Shown: positions 17,202 through 29,886, counted from the stretch's first letter. The stretch: DNA of 64,000 nucleotides from Gammaproteobacteria bacterium (GCA_003567475.1 PWZL01000067.1:1-64000), one strand, 5' to 3'. Translations and numbers: made by a program. Notes: generated from the letters alone by a model not told the origin.

Positions 17202-19079
17202 ATGCAGTTCTCAGTTCAAGCCTTTGACCCGGCAGGCCGCCCGGAAACCCGGAACGACGCACGGCCGGAGCAGAGCACCGGGCTTATGCTGACGGCCATG
17301 ACACGACGCCGCTCCAGAGCCGCCCCGCTGGCCGCCGCGATTGCCGCCCTGCTCGCGAGTGGCAGTGCGCTGGCCCTGTCGCTCGGCCCCATTGAAGTCG
17401 GTTCTGCACTCGGTGAGCCGCTGCGCGCGGAGCTTGCCCTCGGCATTGCCCCCGGCGAACGCATCGTGCCGGAGTGCTTCAGGCTGAGCACGGATGCCTC
17501 TGCCGGCGCGCGTGCCGGCCTGCCCTATGAAGCCAGCCTGCGGATCCTGGGGAGTGGCCCCGCGCAGCGGCTGGCCATCACCGGTCGAACCCCCTTGCGC
17601 GAACCGCTCGTGGATCTGGTGGTTGCGGTGGAGTGCGCCGGCGCACCACGGCTACAGCGCGGCTACACGCTCCTGCTCTCACCAGGCGGGCTGGCGGCAC
17701 CGGCACGACCAGCCGCAGCCGCGACAGCGGTCACGCCGCCGCAGACCGCGGCCGACTCGACGGCCGCCGCCACGCGCAGCGGCGCGGCGCCGAGGCCAGC
17801 CCGCACGCCGGCACGCCCGCCAACCCGGCGCCCGGACACGCCGCTCGCGGCCGGCGAGCCGTATCGTGTCCGCCCCGGCGATACACTCTCGACCATCGCC
17901 GAGCGGGTCCGTGACCGTGACCTCTCGATCTGGGCCCAAGCGGAGGCGATCTTCAGCGCGAACCCGGATGCCTTCATCAATGGCGACCCGAATCGCTTGC
18001 GCGCTGGCAGTCTGCTGGTGATTCCGCCGGCCGCCGGCAGCGGCGCGACTCCCGCGACGACGATGTCGTCACGTCCTCGCGAGACGCTCACGGCAGTGGT
18101 ACCCCGCATTGGCGAGCGCCCCGAGATCATCACGACGGCAGGGGTTACCAGCACAAGCCCCGTCGCAGCCATCGCTGGCGCTGCGACGACAGCGCCCCGT
18201 CAACCCGCTCAGCCGATGGGACCGCCGCGACCGGAGCGCCTGGTCGCGACGACTCCGCGACCGGCCACGCCGCCCCCGGCAGCGGCCGCGATGACACCCT
18301 CGGCTGAGACCACAGGTCGATTGCGTGGCTGGCTGGCCGGGCTGCTCGTCGGTCTGGGCTTCATCAGCCTGGGCGCCCTGTTGGGCTGGACGGCATTGCG
18401 GCGTCGCCCGGTCGATGGTGCCCATGCGGATCTCGAGACCACGATTCAGGCAGGCCGTCCCCCGCAGGGCGTCCGGCTGACCCCACCGCCCTCGTTCGAT
18501 CGCGGCCTGCAGCCGACGGGCAGTTACACCGTCGAGATCACCCCGCCGGACGACAACCTGGCGGCGGCCCGGGCCGGCGGCCTGGTCGATGACACCCCCA
18601 CCGACGAGGTCACCGTTCTCGGCGAAGCCACAGGCACGGCCGACGGCGACGACGCCCTGGATGACCTGCTGTCGGCCGCCGCGCCCGACGACACGGACCG
18701 CGCAGCGGTGCAAGGCGCTGACCCGCGGTCCGCACCCGTCAACCCGCGGGCGGGTGACACGACGATCGAGCACCGCTTCGAAGGCTTCAGCGACACCCAG
18801 GCCCTCGACGTGCAGATGGCCGAAGCCATGGCCATGCTCGAACAGGATTACACCAGCCGCTTCGAGGCCGCCGTCTCCCTCGATGACTCCGGTGAGCAGG
18901 ATGCCACCGATACCCTGCACGCGCTGCCCGGCGACGTGACCCAGAGCCTCGAGGACCTGCGTCGTCAAGCGGGCGAGGACGCGGCTGCCGACGCAGGTCT
19001 CGCAGACGACGAGCCCGCCGACACCCAGGAGCGCACAGCGCTGATGGAAACGCCCCCGGGCCGCGTCGGCACCGGTTGA
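17202..19079 (+). CDS. Short FimV-like LysM membrane protein
   Basis: A 625-residue protein that resembles only the front half of FimV. It contains a signal sequence, then LSLGPIEVGSALGEPLRAEL (compare the opening of the mature FimV), a periplasmic LysM (about 219-275, YRVRPGDTLSTIAERV), Pro/Ala/Thr-rich linkers, one membrane helix (about 374-397) and an acidic cytoplasmic tail. The C-terminal FimV TPR domain is absent. The best ribosome site (AGGAAG, eight bases before ATG 17202) gives 32 residues ahead of the signal sequence. ATG 17298 would give a classic signal peptide start, MTRRRSRAAPL. It starts 36 bases after the FimX-like gene and should be cotranscribed with it. The role is not known; a partner of the FimX-like protein is my inference. 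Confidence 0.8.
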   Translation: MQFSVQAFDPAGRPETRNDARPEQSTGLMLTAMTRRRSRAAPLAAAIAALLASGSALALSLGPIEVGSALGEPLRAELALGIAPGERIVPECFRLSTDASAGARAGLPYEASLRILGSGPAQRLAITGRTPLREPLVDLVVAVECAGAPRLQRGYTLLLSPGGLAAPARPAAAATAVTPPQTAADSTAAATRSGAAPRPARTPARPPTRRPDTPLAAGEPYRVRPGDTLSTIAERVRDRDLSIWAQAEAIFSANPDAFINGDPNRLRAGSLLVIPPAAGSGATPATTMSSRPRETLTAVVPRIGERPEIITTAGVTSTSPVAAIAGAATTAPRQPAQPMGPPRPERLVATTPRPATPPPAAAAMTPSAETTGRLRGWLAGLLVGLGFISLGALLGWTALRRRPVDGAHADLETTIQAGRPPQGVRLTPPPSFDRGLQPTGSYTVEITPPDDNLAAARAGGLVDDTPTDEVTVLGEATGTADGDDALDDLLSAAAPDDTDRAAVQGADPRSAPVNPRAGDTTIEHRFEGFSDTQALDVQMAEAMAMLEQDYTSRFEAAVSLDDSGEQDATDTLHALPGDVTQSLEDLRRQAGEDAAADAGLADDEPADTQERTALMETPPGRVGTG

Positions 19080-19086
19080 GCCGGGG

Positions 19087-21345
19087 TCAGCTGCCGGTGC
19101 GCTCGACCAGCAACCGCTCCACACGGCGCCAGCCGCGCGGCAGCAGGCTGCCGCGGCGCCCGCGACTGCCAGCGTAAGCTTCGAGATCCCGGTAGCGCAG
19201 CGTCATCCGCCGCTGGCCGCTGTATACCGCCAGCACCTCGTCCGGCGCCACCGCCGCCACCGCCACCATCCGCTCCTCGCCATCGCGGTGCTTCGCCGCG
19301 TTGATCGCCTGGATCCTGTTGCCCTTCCCGCGAGCCAGCTGCGGCAGATCTGCGACCGGGAACACCAGCATCTGGCCCCCCTCACTCACCGCGGCGAGCA
19401 GGGCAGCATCCGGCTGCACCACCGCCGAAGGAATGAGCACAGCCGCGCCACGCGGCACTGTCAACACGGCCTTGCCGGCCTTGTTGCGCGAGTGCAGATC
19501 GCCCAGCCGGGCAATGAACCCGAACCCGGCATCGGTGGCCAGCAGCCAGAGACTGTCATCATCGCCCGTCATCACGCCACGAAAGGTCGCGCCATCGGGC
19601 GGGTTGAAGCGTCCGGACAGCGGCTCGCCCTGACCGCGCGCCGAGGGCAGCGTGTGCGCCGGCAGGCTGTAAGCGCGACCGGTGCTGTCCAGGAAAACCG
19701 CCGGCTGGTTGCTGCGCCCGCGACTCGCGGCAAGGAACTCGTCACCACTGCGGTAGTTCAGTGCCGGGGCATCCACCTCGTGCCCGCGCGCAGCGCGTGC
19801 CCAGCCACGGGCCGACAGCACCACCGTCACCGGTTCAGCGGCCACCAGCTGAGTCTCGTCGAGCGCCTGTGCCGCGGCGCGCTCCACCAGTCGCGTCCGG
19901 CGTGCATCGCCATGTTTTGCCGCGTCCTCGAGGATCTCGTCGCGGATGAGACGGCGCAGCCGCGTGCGGCTGCCAAGCGTTTTCTCCAACTGGGCGCGCT
20001 CGGCCTCGAGTTCGGACTGTTCGCCACGGATCTTCATCTCTTCGAGCTTGGCCAGATGACGCAGTTTCAGCTCGAGAATCGCTTCGGCCTGTATATCGGA
20101 CAGTCCGAAGCGCGCCATCAGCACGGGTTTCGGCTCATCCTCGGCGCGGATGATGGCAATGACCTCGTCGATGTTGAGATAGGCCACCAGCAGGCCATCG
20201 AGAATGTGCAGACGCTCACGCACCTTGCCAAGGCGATGTTCGAGCCGGCGCACCACGGTATCGGTACGAAACTGCAGCCACTCGGCGAGCAGGCGCTTGA
20301 GATCCAGCACGCCGGGGCGGCCATCCATGCCGATGACGTTCATGTTCACCCGCACCGTGCGCTCGAGATCGGTCGTGGCGAACAGGTGATTCATCAGCTG
20401 CGCCACATCGACGCGGCTGGACCGCGGGCTGATGACCAGACGGGTCGGATTCTCGTGATCGGATTCATCCCGGAGATCCTCGACCAGTGGCAGCTTCTTG
20501 GCGCGCATCTGCCCGGCGATCTGCTCGAGCACACGGCTGCCCGAGACCTGCCACGGCAGTTCGGTGACGATGATGTCACTGCCCTCAAGCTCATAACGCG
20601 CGCGCACACGCAGGGTGCCGCCGCCCGTCTGATAGATCCTGAGCAGTTCATCGCGCGGCGAGATGACCTCGCCACCGGTCGGGAAATCCGGGCCCTGGAT
20701 ATGCTCGCAGAGCGCGGCGACGCTGGCCTTCGGATCCTCCAGCAGGTGCACCAGTGCAGCCGTCACCTCACGCAGGTTATGCGGGGGGATATCGGTGGAC
20801 ATGCCCACCGCAATCCCGCTGGTCCCATTCAGGAGCAGGTTCGGCAGCCTCGCCGGCAGCCGCACGGGCTCAGTCAGCGTGCCATCAAAATTCGTGGTCC
20901 AGTCGACCGTCCCCTGGCCGAGCTCGGTCAGCAGCAGCGCGGCATAGGGCGTGAGCTTGGCCTCGGTGTAGCGCATGGCCGCGAAGCTTTTCGGGTCATC
21001 GGCACTGCCCCAGTTGCCCTGGCCGTGGACGATGGGGTAGCGGTAGGCGAAGGGCTGGGCCATGTGCACCATGGCCTCATAACAGGCGGCATCGCCGTGC
21101 GGGTGATACTTGCCGATGACGTCACCGACCGTACGCGCCGACTTCTTGGGCTTGGCAGTGGCCGAGAGCCCCAGCTCGCGCATGGCGAAGACGATCCGTC
21201 GCTGCACCGGCTTGAGGCCGTCGCCGACGAACGGCAACGCCCGGTCGAGGATGACGTACATCGAGTAGTCGAGGTAGGCCTTCTCGGTGAAGCTCCGCAG
21301 CGGCTGGCGCTCCACGCCCTCGAAATTGAGTTCCGGTTCGTCCAC
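19087..21345 (-). CDS. parC: DNA topoisomerase IV subunit A
   Basis: Cleavage-and-religation subunit of topoisomerase IV, which decatenates daughter chromosomes. The 752-residue protein, the same length as E. coli ParC, has the catalytic tyrosine in [11 protein letters not shown] and the ParC-type sequence [13 protein letters not shown]. The start is GTG at 21345, one base after the parE stop codon; no upstream ATG gives a ParC-like N-terminus. The quinolone-determining segment reads [12 protein letters not shown], with Ala at residue 86 where E. coli has Ser80. It faces the FimV-like gene convergently with seven bases between stop codons. Confidence 0.97.
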   Translation of the reverse strand: MDEPELNFEGVERQPLRSFTEKAYLDYSMYVILDRALPFVGDGLKPVQRRIVFAMRELGLSATAKPKKSARTVGDVIGKYHPHGDAACYEAMVHMAQPFAYRYPIVHGQGNWGSADDPKSFAAMRYTEAKLTPYAALLLTELGQGTVDWTTNFDGTLTEPVRLPARLPNLLLNGTSGIAVGMSTDIPPHNLREVTAALVHLLEDPKASVAALCEHIQGPDFPTGGEVISPRDELLRIYQTGGGTLRVRARYELEGSDIIVTELPWQVSGSRVLEQIAGQMRAKKLPLVEDLRDESDHENPTRLVISPRSSRVDVAQLMNHLFATTDLERTVRVNMNVIGMDGRPGVLDLKRLLAEWLQFRTDTVVRRLEHRLGKVRERLHILDGLLVAYLNIDEVIAIIRAEDEPKPVLMARFGLSDIQAEAILELKLRHLAKLEEMKIRGEQSELEAERAQLEKTLGSRTRLRRLIRDEILEDAAKHGDARRTRLVERAAAQALDETQLVAAEPVTVVLSARGWARAARGHEVDAPALNYRSGDEFLAASRGRSNQPAVFLDSTGRAYSLPAHTLPSARGQGEPLSGRFNPPDGATFRGVMTGDDDSLWLLATDAGFGFIARLGDLHSRNKAGKAVLTVPRGAAVLIPSAVVQPDAALLAAVSEGGQMLVFPVADLPQLARGKGNRIQAINAAKHRDGEERMVAVAAVAPDEVLAVYSGQRRMTLRYRDLEAYAGSRGRRGSLLPRGWRRVERLLVERTGS

Positions 21346-21346
21346 G

Positions 21347-23239
21347 TCAGACCTCGATCTCGGCCAGGTTGCCCTTGGCCTGCAGCCAATCGCGGCGGTC
21401 GGCCGCGCGTTTCTTGGCAAGCAGCATGTCCAGCAGCTGCTCGGTGTCGTCACTCGCCGTCACCGTCAGCTGCACCAGCCGACGGGTATCCGCGGCCATG
21501 GTGGTCTCGCGCAACTGGGACGGACTCATCTCTCCGAGGCCCTTGAACCGGGTGACACTGACCTGCCCCCGGCGCTTTTCGGCGGCAATGCGGTCGAGCA
21601 GGATGTCGCGCTCGGCGAGGTCCAGCGCGTAGAACACCTCCTTGCCCACATCGATACGAAACAGCGGCGGCATCGCCATATAGACATGGCCGGCCGCCAC
21701 CAGCGGCCGATAGTGGCGCACGAAGAGGGCACAGAGCAGCGTGGCGATATGCAGGCCATCGGAATCGGCATCGGCGAGCACGCAGACCTTGTGGTAGCGC
21801 AGCCGCGAGAGATCCGGCGAGGCCGGATCGACACCCAGCGCAACGGAAATATTGTGCACCTCCTGGGAGGCAAGGATGTCTCCGGACTCCACCTCCCAGG
21901 TGTTGAGGATCTTGCCACGCAACGGCATCACGGCCTGGGTCTCACGGTCGCGTGCCTGCTTGGCCGAGCCGCCGGCCGAGTCGCCCTCCACCAGGAAGAG
22001 CTCGGAGCGCGCTGGATCCTGCGAGGTGCAGTCGGCCAGCTTGCCCGGCAGCGCCGGACCGCTGACCACGCGCTTGCGCACGACCTGGCGGGCCGCTTTC
22101 AGCCGGCGCTGGGCATTGCCGATGGCGAGCTCCGCAATCTGCTCACCGGCCTCGGGATGCTGGTTCAGCCACAAGGCGAAGTGGTCTTTCACCACCCCGG
22201 AGACAAACCCTGCCGCCTCGCGCGAGGACAGGCGCTCCTTGGTCTGGCCGGAGAACTGCGGCTCGGCGAGCTTGACGGAGAGCACGTAGCTGACCTGCTC
22301 CCAGACATCCTCCGGCGCCAGGCGCAATCCGCGCGGCAGCAGGTTGCGGAACTCGCAGAACTCGCGCAGCGCCTCGGTGAGGCCCGAGCGCAGACCGTTC
22401 ACGTGGGTACCTCCCTGCGCGGTGGGAATCAGGTTCACATAGCTCTCGGCGACCACGCCCCCCTCGGCGACACGCCAGGCGACCGCCCAGTCCACCGCCT
22501 CACGCGCAGCGGCCAGCGTGCCGGAGAGCGGCGACTGGGGCACCCGCTCGACGTCGCCCATGGCCTCGTGCAGATATTCCTCCAGCCCCCCCTCATAACA
22601 CCAGTCGTGCGTCTCACCGCTCTTCTCGACGGTGAAACGTACGCGCAGGCCGGGGCAGAGCACCGCCTTGGCACGCAGCACATGCGTGAGACGGCCGACC
22701 GAGAACTGCGCGGAATCGAAGTATTTCGGATCGGGCCAGAACCGCAGTGTGGTCCCGGTATTGGCGCGGCCTACCTTGCCGACCGGTTCGAGGTCTCCGG
22801 CCTTGTAGCCGTCACGGAAACTCATGTTGTATTCAACCCCGCCGCGACGGATCCAGACCTCCAGCGCACTGGACAGGGCGTTGACCACCGACACCCCGAC
22901 GCCGTGGAGGCCGCCCGAGAACTGGTAGTTGCTGCCGGAGAACTTGCCGCCGGCGTGCAGGCGGGTGAGGATCAGCTCAACCCCGGGGATGCCCTGCTCC
23001 GGATGAATGTCCACCGGCATGCCCCGGCCATCGTCGGCCACTTCCAGCGAGCCGTCGCGATGCAGGGTGACACTGATGCTGCGGGCGTGGCCGGCGAGGG
23101 CCTCGTCGACGCTGTTGTCGATGACTTCGTGCGCCAGGTGGTTCGGACGGCTGGTGTCCGTGTACATGCCGGGACGACGGCGCACGGGATCGAGGCCGCT
23201 CAGGACCTCGATATCGGAGGCGTTGTAAGTGCTGCTCAT
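21347..23239 (-). CDS. parE: DNA topoisomerase IV subunit B
   Basis: ATPase subunit of topoisomerase IV. At 630 residues it equals E. coli ParE. The GHKL ATPase motifs are [23 protein letters not shown] and [15 protein letters not shown]; the TOPRIM motifs are [19 protein letters not shown] and [16 protein letters not shown]. It is followed without a real gap by parC. The upstream gap to the M14 peptidase gene is 90 bases on the same strand, so read-through from the rubrerythrin operon is possible, although an own promoter is more likely. Confidence 0.97.
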   Translation of the reverse strand: MSSTYNASDIEVLSGLDPVRRRPGMYTDTSRPNHLAHEVIDNSVDEALAGHARSISVTLHRDGSLEVADDGRGMPVDIHPEQGIPGVELILTRLHAGGKFSGSNYQFSGGLHGVGVSVVNALSSALEVWIRRGGVEYNMSFRDGYKAGDLEPVGKVGRANTGTTLRFWPDPKYFDSAQFSVGRLTHVLRAKAVLCPGLRVRFTVEKSGETHDWCYEGGLEEYLHEAMGDVERVPQSPLSGTLAAAREAVDWAVAWRVAEGGVVAESYVNLIPTAQGGTHVNGLRSGLTEALREFCEFRNLLPRGLRLAPEDVWEQVSYVLSVKLAEPQFSGQTKERLSSREAAGFVSGVVKDHFALWLNQHPEAGEQIAELAIGNAQRRLKAARQVVRKRVVSGPALPGKLADCTSQDPARSELFLVEGDSAGGSAKQARDRETQAVMPLRGKILNTWEVESGDILASQEVHNISVALGVDPASPDLSRLRYHKVCVLADADSDGLHIATLLCALFVRHYRPLVAAGHVYMAMPPLFRIDVGKEVFYALDLAERDILLDRIAAEKRRGQVSVTRFKGLGEMSPSQLRETTMAADTRRLVQLTVTASDDTEQLLDMLLAKKRAADRRDWLQAKGNLAEIEV

Positions 23240-23329
23240 GGGTGGGCGCCTTGCGAGTGCGAAGACGGCCGGCCCCGCAGGGCCAGCCGTCGTGCAAAGA
23301 CCCCGATTATAGCAATGGCTGCGGACGGC

Positions 23330-25930
<2,601 letters not shown>

Positions 25931-25935
25931 GGCGA

Positions 25936-26523
25936 TCAACTCACGAAATCGGCGCGCAGCGCCTCGGCCGTCGCGGCATCGACAGGGTCGACGGCGACGC
26001 GGTAGTGGTCATGATCGATGCCCGCCGACAGCGCGGCACCGCCACGGAAGGCTGCGACCATCTCCGGCGTGAACTCGAAGCGTGCGAAATGCACTGACGA
26101 GGTTTTCTCTTCGGTGGTGCGGTCGAGATCTTCGTTGCAGATGGGCGTTACGCGATCGAAGCCCTCGATCTGCAGCCAGACCCTGTGCTCGATGTCGATG
26201 AGCTCGGCCAGCCGTCGCCGACGCTCCTCGATATCAGGGAATTCCAGCATGAACGTCGCCTTGAGATTGCTGCCGTCGGGGATCAGCGGGTTGTAGGCGA
26301 GCAGTTCGTCTTCAATCCCCTCCGGCTCGAAGATCCGCTCGATCCGCAGCATCTCCTGGACCTGGTATTGCAGGGTCAGGCGGTCTTCGAAATACAGCGT
26401 GGCGTTGGCACCGAGATGGATCTTGCGGTGCTGTTTGTGGGCCAACACCTTCGCCCGGAACTCGGGCCGGATCCGGGCGTATTCCTCGAGGCTGTAGAGA
26501 TCCTGGTGTGTCAGCTTGTCCAT
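25936..26523 (-). CDS. DUF3501 family protein
   Basis: A 195-residue soluble protein of the conserved uncharacterised DUF3501 family, starting MDKLTHQDLYSLEEYARIRP. It has KQHRKIHLGANATLYFEDRLT and YNPLIPDGSNLKATFMLE, a charged middle (DIEERRRRLAEL) and a FARFEFTPEMVAAFRGG segment. There is no signal peptide, membrane helix or cysteine cluster. It always seems to travel with an Fe-S protein and rubrerythrin, as here: nine bases after the Fe-S gene and five before the peptidase gene. A role in peroxide or iron-sulfur metabolism is inferred from context only. Confidence 0.88.
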   Translation of the reverse strand: MDKLTHQDLYSLEEYARIRPEFRAKVLAHKQHRKIHLGANATLYFEDRLTLQYQVQEMLRIERIFEPEGIEDELLAYNPLIPDGSNLKATFMLEFPDIEERRRRLAELIDIEHRVWLQIEGFDRVTPICNEDLDRTTEEKTSSVHFARFEFTPEMVAAFRGGAALSAGIDHDHYRVAVDPVDAATAEALRADFVS

Positions 26524-26532
26524 GATGGCTCC

Positions 26533-27879
26533 TCAGATGCCGTAGGCGCGCCGCAGCAGGCTGATCGGATGACTGGCGGTGACGCCCTCGGCGCCGCTGG
26601 CGATCTGCTCGGCGGCCATCGGACAGTCACTGGCGAAATGATCGGCCTTGGCGTTGCCGACCCGGCGCACCACGGGCTGCGCGATCTTGCGCGACACTTC
26701 GTGGAATTCCTTTTTGACCGCATAGGTGCCGTCATGTCCGGAACAGCGCTCGATGGCGTCGACTTCAGTCTCCGGCACGAGTTTCAGCACGTCGCGGGTT
26801 TTCAGGCCGATGTTCTGGACCCGGAGGTGACAGGGCACCTGGTAGGCGATCTTGCCGAGACGCTCGGGGAACTCGGTGTTGAGCTTGCCGGCGCGGTGCC
26901 GGGTCATCAGGTAGTTGAACGGGTCCCACATGGCGGCGGCCACCTTCGCCACCTGCTCATCTTCCGGGAACATCAGCGGCAGTTCCTGCTTGAACATCAG
27001 CACGCACGAGGGTACCGGCGCGACGATGTCCCAACCGTCGTCAACCAGCCGGGCCAGCTCGGGGACGTTGACGTTCTTGGCCTGCTCCACCGCCTCCAGA
27101 TCCCCCAGCTCCAGCTTCGGCATGCCGCAACATTTTTCCGTGGCGGCCAGGCGCACGGGAATCGAGTTGTGCCGGAACACCGCCACCAGATCCTCGACCA
27201 CTTCCGGCAGATTGCGGTTGCCGTAACAGGTCGTGAACACGACAACCCGGCCGCGGGTGACTTCATCGGGCTCGGCGCCATCACCCGTGGCATCGACCAG
27301 CGCGGCCAGGCGCTTGCGCGCGGTCCGGCTGTGATACTCGGGCACCGGGGCATCGGCATGCACGCCGAGTGCGCCCTGCAAAAGCTTGCGCGCGGTGGCA
27401 TTGCGATTGGCGGCATTGACCGCCTGCACCACCACCGGGATTCCAGCCAGGCTGCCCACGGTGTCGGTGGCGGAGAGAATCTTGTCGCGGGTGGACACCT
27501 TGCCGTCCTTGAACTTCTTCACCTTGGCGCGAAGCATGAGGTGGGGAAAGTCGACGTTGAACGGGTGTGGCGGCACATACGGACACTTCGACATGTAGCA
27601 CATGTCGCAGAGATAACAGTGGTCCACGACCTCCCAGTAGGCCTTCTTCGGGACGCTGTCGAGTTCGCCCGTGTCCGACTCGTCCACCGCGTCGAACAGC
27701 GTGGGGAAGGCGTTGCAGAGGTTGAAACAGCGTCGGCAGCCGTGACAGATGTCGAATACGCGCTCAAGTTCGCCGAACAGCGAGGACTCTTCGGTGAACT
27801 CGGGTGACCGCCAGTCCAGGGGGTGGCGCGTCGGGGCGTCGAGGCTGCCCTCGCGCCGGGAGTCGGGAGGCGTGGCCAT
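26533..27879 (-). CDS. GlpC/HdrD-like (Fe-S)-binding protein
   Basis: A 448-residue protein with two ferredoxin-type CxxCxxCxxxC clusters near the N-terminus ([12 protein letters not shown] and [14 protein letters not shown]) and CCG-domain cysteine motifs later: TTCYGNRN with EKCCGMPK, then PCHLRVQN with ERCSGHDG. The second CCG is degenerate (CSG). This is the architecture of electron-transfer subunits such as GlpC and heterodisulfide reductase subunit D. No flavoprotein partner is adjacent, so the electron donor or acceptor is probably rubrerythrin or a diffusible carrier. It lies 87 bases after rubrerythrin and just before DUF3501. Confidence 0.9.
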   Translation of the reverse strand: MATPPDSRREGSLDAPTRHPLDWRSPEFTEESSLFGELERVFDICHGCRRCFNLCNAFPTLFDAVDESDTGELDSVPKKAYWEVVDHCYLCDMCYMSKCPYVPPHPFNVDFPHLMLRAKVKKFKDGKVSTRDKILSATDTVGSLAGIPVVVQAVNAANRNATARKLLQGALGVHADAPVPEYHSRTARKRLAALVDATGDGAEPDEVTRGRVVVFTTCYGNRNLPEVVEDLVAVFRHNSIPVRLAATEKCCGMPKLELGDLEAVEQAKNVNVPELARLVDDGWDIVAPVPSCVLMFKQELPLMFPEDEQVAKVAAAMWDPFNYLMTRHRAGKLNTEFPERLGKIAYQVPCHLRVQNIGLKTRDVLKLVPETEVDAIERCSGHDGTYAVKKEFHEVSRKIAQPVVRRVGNAKADHFASDCPMAAEQIASGAEGVTASHPISLLRRAYGI

Positions 27880-27966
27880 GGGTGTCGGTCCTGGGTAACG
27901 CGAAACAGGGAAGCGGGATGAGCCGGGTCTCGGCCCACCCCGCCGCCAAGGCCTGTGGGCCGGGGA

Positions 27967-28386
27967 TCAGGCGTCGAGCTGATCCAATGCCTTCTGGAAA
28001 CGGTTGGCGTGCGAGCGCTCGGCCTTGGCCAGCGTTTCGAACCAGTCGGCGATCTCGTCGAAACCCTCGTCGCGGGCGGTCTTCGCCATGCCCGGGTACA
28101 TGTCGGTGTACTCGTGGGTCTCGCCGGCAATGGCGGCCTTGAGGTTCTCGGCCGTCGCGCCCATCGGCAGCCCGGTGGCCGGATCGCCGACGCCCTCGAG
28201 GTACTCGAGGTGACCGTGCGCATGGCCAGTCTCGCCCTCGGCGGTCGAGCGGAACACGGCCGCGACGTCGTTGTAGCCCTCGACGTCGGCCTTGGCGGCG
28301 AAATACAGATACCGGCGGTTGGCCTGGGACTCGCCGGAGAATGCCTCCTTGAGGTTCTGCTCGGTCTTGCTGCCCTTCAGTTCCAT
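27967..28386 (-). CDS. Rubrerythrin (diiron domain only)
   Basis: Non-haem diiron peroxidase-type protein of 139 residues. It starts [26 protein letters not shown], with the metal-ligand glutamates in [26 protein letters not shown] and [11 protein letters not shown]. There is no C-terminal rubredoxin domain, so it needs an external electron donor; the Fe-S protein downstream is a candidate. AAGGAG lies seven bases before ATG 28386, which makes that start more likely than the ATG two codons upstream. It is the first gene of a four-gene run and has a well-formed promoter. Confidence 0.93.
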   Translation of the reverse strand: MELKGSKTEQNLKEAFSGESQANRRYLYFAAKADVEGYNDVAAVFRSTAEGETGHAHGHLEYLEGVGDPATGLPMGATAENLKAAIAGETHEYTDMYPGMAKTARDEGFDEIADWFETLAKAERSHANRFQKALDQLDA

Positions 28387-28451
28387 GATCATGCTCCTTG
28401 CTGGCTGCGGTTGAGACCGACACACGTCGCTCACGCCGCGCGCCGGCCGGT

Positions 28452-28466
28452 TTAGACTCAGTCTAA
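28452..28466. promoter_or_regulatory. Perfect 7-1-7 palindrome at the rubrerythrin start site (probable operator)
   Basis: TTAGACTCAGTCTAA is a perfect inverted repeat of two 7-base arms around one base. It lies from about +2 to +16 of the promoter described at 28475-28503 (minus strand), where a bound repressor would block transcription. The 7-1-7 geometry is that of Fur/PerR-family boxes, and PerR-type regulators often control rubrerythrin. The regulator itself is not in the window. Confidence 0.65.
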
Positions 28467-28474
28467 GCGTGAGA

Positions 28475-28503
28475 AATCTAGCCCTCGCCTGCGGGCTTGT
28501 CAA
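28475..28503 (-). promoter_or_regulatory. Sigma-70-type promoter of the rubrerythrin operon
   Basis: Reading the minus strand: a perfect -35 hexamer TTGACA (28498-28503), a 17-base spacer and the -10 hexamer TAGATT (28475-28480, four of six consensus bases). The start site is predicted near 28468, giving a leader of about 80 bases before the rubrerythrin ATG. Confidence 0.65.
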
Positions 28504-28564
28504 CTTGACACCCCGGTCCATAGCGCGGCGAGGCAGGACGCCCGGACCGCACCGACCGGGCGCG

Positions 28565-28593
28565 TTGACCACCACGCGGGCGCTGTGTAGTGT
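28565..28593 (+). promoter_or_regulatory. Candidate promoter for xseB-ispA
   Basis: TTGACC (28565-28570), a 17-base spacer and TAGTGT (28588-28593) on the plus strand, about 65 bases before xseB. The -35 is strong and the -10 weak (three of six). It faces away from the rubrerythrin promoter about 60 bases to the left. Confidence 0.4.
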
Positions 28594-28659
28594 CTCGCCG
28601 GGGCGAGGCCGCTGCGCGGCTTCCGCCCGCCCCCGACCGACCCCGCCGGAGCGAACCGC

Positions 28660-28932
28660 ATGTCGCGCAAACGCGTTGCCCCCGAACCCGCCCCAGGTGC
28701 AGAGCCCCCCGCGGCTATCGATTTCGAGCAGTCGCTTGAAGCCCTGGAAGCCCTGGTCGAGCGCCTCGAGGGCGGTGAACTGCCACTGGAACAGGCGCTG
28801 TCGGCGTTCGAAGAAGGGGTGCGACTGACGCGCGAATGCCAGCGTGCCCTGCGCTCGGCGGAGCAGAAGGTCGCGATGCTCACCGGCGAGGGGGAGCATG
28901 CCGAGCCCGAGCCGTTTCAAGCCGCAGACTGA
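28660..28932 (+). CDS. xseB: Exodeoxyribonuclease VII small subunit
   Basis: Small subunit of the single-strand-specific exonuclease VII; several copies bind one XseA, which is encoded elsewhere. The 90-residue protein has the conserved core [26 protein letters not shown] followed by [22 protein letters not shown]. The N-terminus has a Pro/Ala-rich extension. GGAG precedes ATG 28660. The stop codon is one base before the ispA start, the classic xseB-ispA-dxs order. Confidence 0.95.
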   Translation: MSRKRVAPEPAPGAEPPAAIDFEQSLEALEALVERLEGGELPLEQALSAFEEGVRLTRECQRALRSAEQKVAMLTGEGEHAEPEPFQAAD

Positions 28933-28933
28933 C

Positions 28934-29857
28934 ATGGCCCGCGACGGGAGCCGCGACCGGATGCCGGACAGCCAGGACCTGCTCGCCGCCACCGCGACGC
29001 TGCGCGCGCGCGTCGAGGCGACACTTGAGGCGGCTCTCGCGCCGGGCAGCCAGCGGCCGGCGCGGCTGCTGGAGGCGATGCGCTACAGCGTGCTGGCGCC
29101 TGGCAAACGGCTTCGGCCCGTCCTCTGTTATCTGGCCGGCCAGGCCCTGGCGGTGCCGCTGGAGCAGCTCGACGCGCCGGCCTGCGCCGTCGAGATGATC
29201 CATGCCTATTCGCTGATTCACGACGACCTGCCGTCGATGGACGACGACGATCTGCGCCGCGGCCGCCCGACCTGCCATCGGGCTTTCGACGAGGCCACGG
29301 CCATTCTTGCCGGGGACTCGCTGCAGGCGCTGGCCTTCGAGCTGCTCGCCACCGAGGTCACCGGCGTCGCCCCGGCCGCCCGGCTGGCACAGCTCAGGCG
29401 ACTCGCGGCCGCCAGCGGGATCGACGGGATGGCCGGCGGCCAGGCGATGGATCTCGAAGCCGAAACCCGGCAACTCTCCCTGACGGCGTTGGAGGGCGTC
29501 CATCGCCACAAGACCGGTGCGTTGATCGAGGCCAGCGTGCTGATGGCCGCGGATCTCGCCGCATCCGACGCGTCTGTCGTCACGGCCCTGGCACGCTATG
29601 CCAGCTGTGTCGGGCTCGCCTTCCAGGTGCGCGACGACATTCTCGACGTGGAAGGTGACGAAGCCGCCACGGGCAAGCGCGGCGGCGCGGATGCGCGACT
29701 GAACAAATCCACCTATCCAGCCCTGCTCGGCCTGGAAGGTGCCAAGCGCCAGGCCGAGCGCCTGCTTGAAGACGCACAGGCCGCGCTCGAGCCGCTGGGG
29801 GAGGCCGGCGCGCCGCTGCGAGCGCTGGCGCGGTTCGTGGTCGAGCGGCGCCACTGA
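28934..29857 (+). CDS. ispA: (2E,6E)-farnesyl diphosphate synthase
   Basis: Condenses isopentenyl diphosphate onto dimethylallyl and geranyl diphosphate. The 307-residue all-helical prenyltransferase has the first aspartate-rich motif in LIHDDLPSMDDDDLRRGRP, the second in FQVRDDILDVEGDE, and GKRLRPVL near the N-terminus. ATG 28934 lies one base after the xseB stop. The frame is open further upstream inside xseB, but that part is not IspA-like. It supplies quinone and undecaprenyl precursors, directly upstream of dxs. Confidence 0.96.
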   Translation: MARDGSRDRMPDSQDLLAATATLRARVEATLEAALAPGSQRPARLLEAMRYSVLAPGKRLRPVLCYLAGQALAVPLEQLDAPACAVEMIHAYSLIHDDLPSMDDDDLRRGRPTCHRAFDEATAILAGDSLQALAFELLATEVTGVAPAARLAQLRRLAAASGIDGMAGGQAMDLEAETRQLSLTALEGVHRHKTGALIEASVLMAADLAASDASVVTALARYASCVGLAFQVRDDILDVEGDEAATGKRGGADARLNKSTYPALLGLEGAKRQAERLLEDAQAALEPLGEAGAPLRALARFVVERRH

Positions 29858-29886
29858 GCGTCCGCCGAGCACTGCGGTAAGCCACA

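Noticed and set aside
19288-21546. A 752-codon open frame on the plus strand opposite parC and the end of parE
   Set aside because: It is the antisense shadow of high-GC genes. parC and parE are unambiguous on the minus strand, and the shadow protein has no domain, only Arg/Gly/His-rich low-quality sequence.
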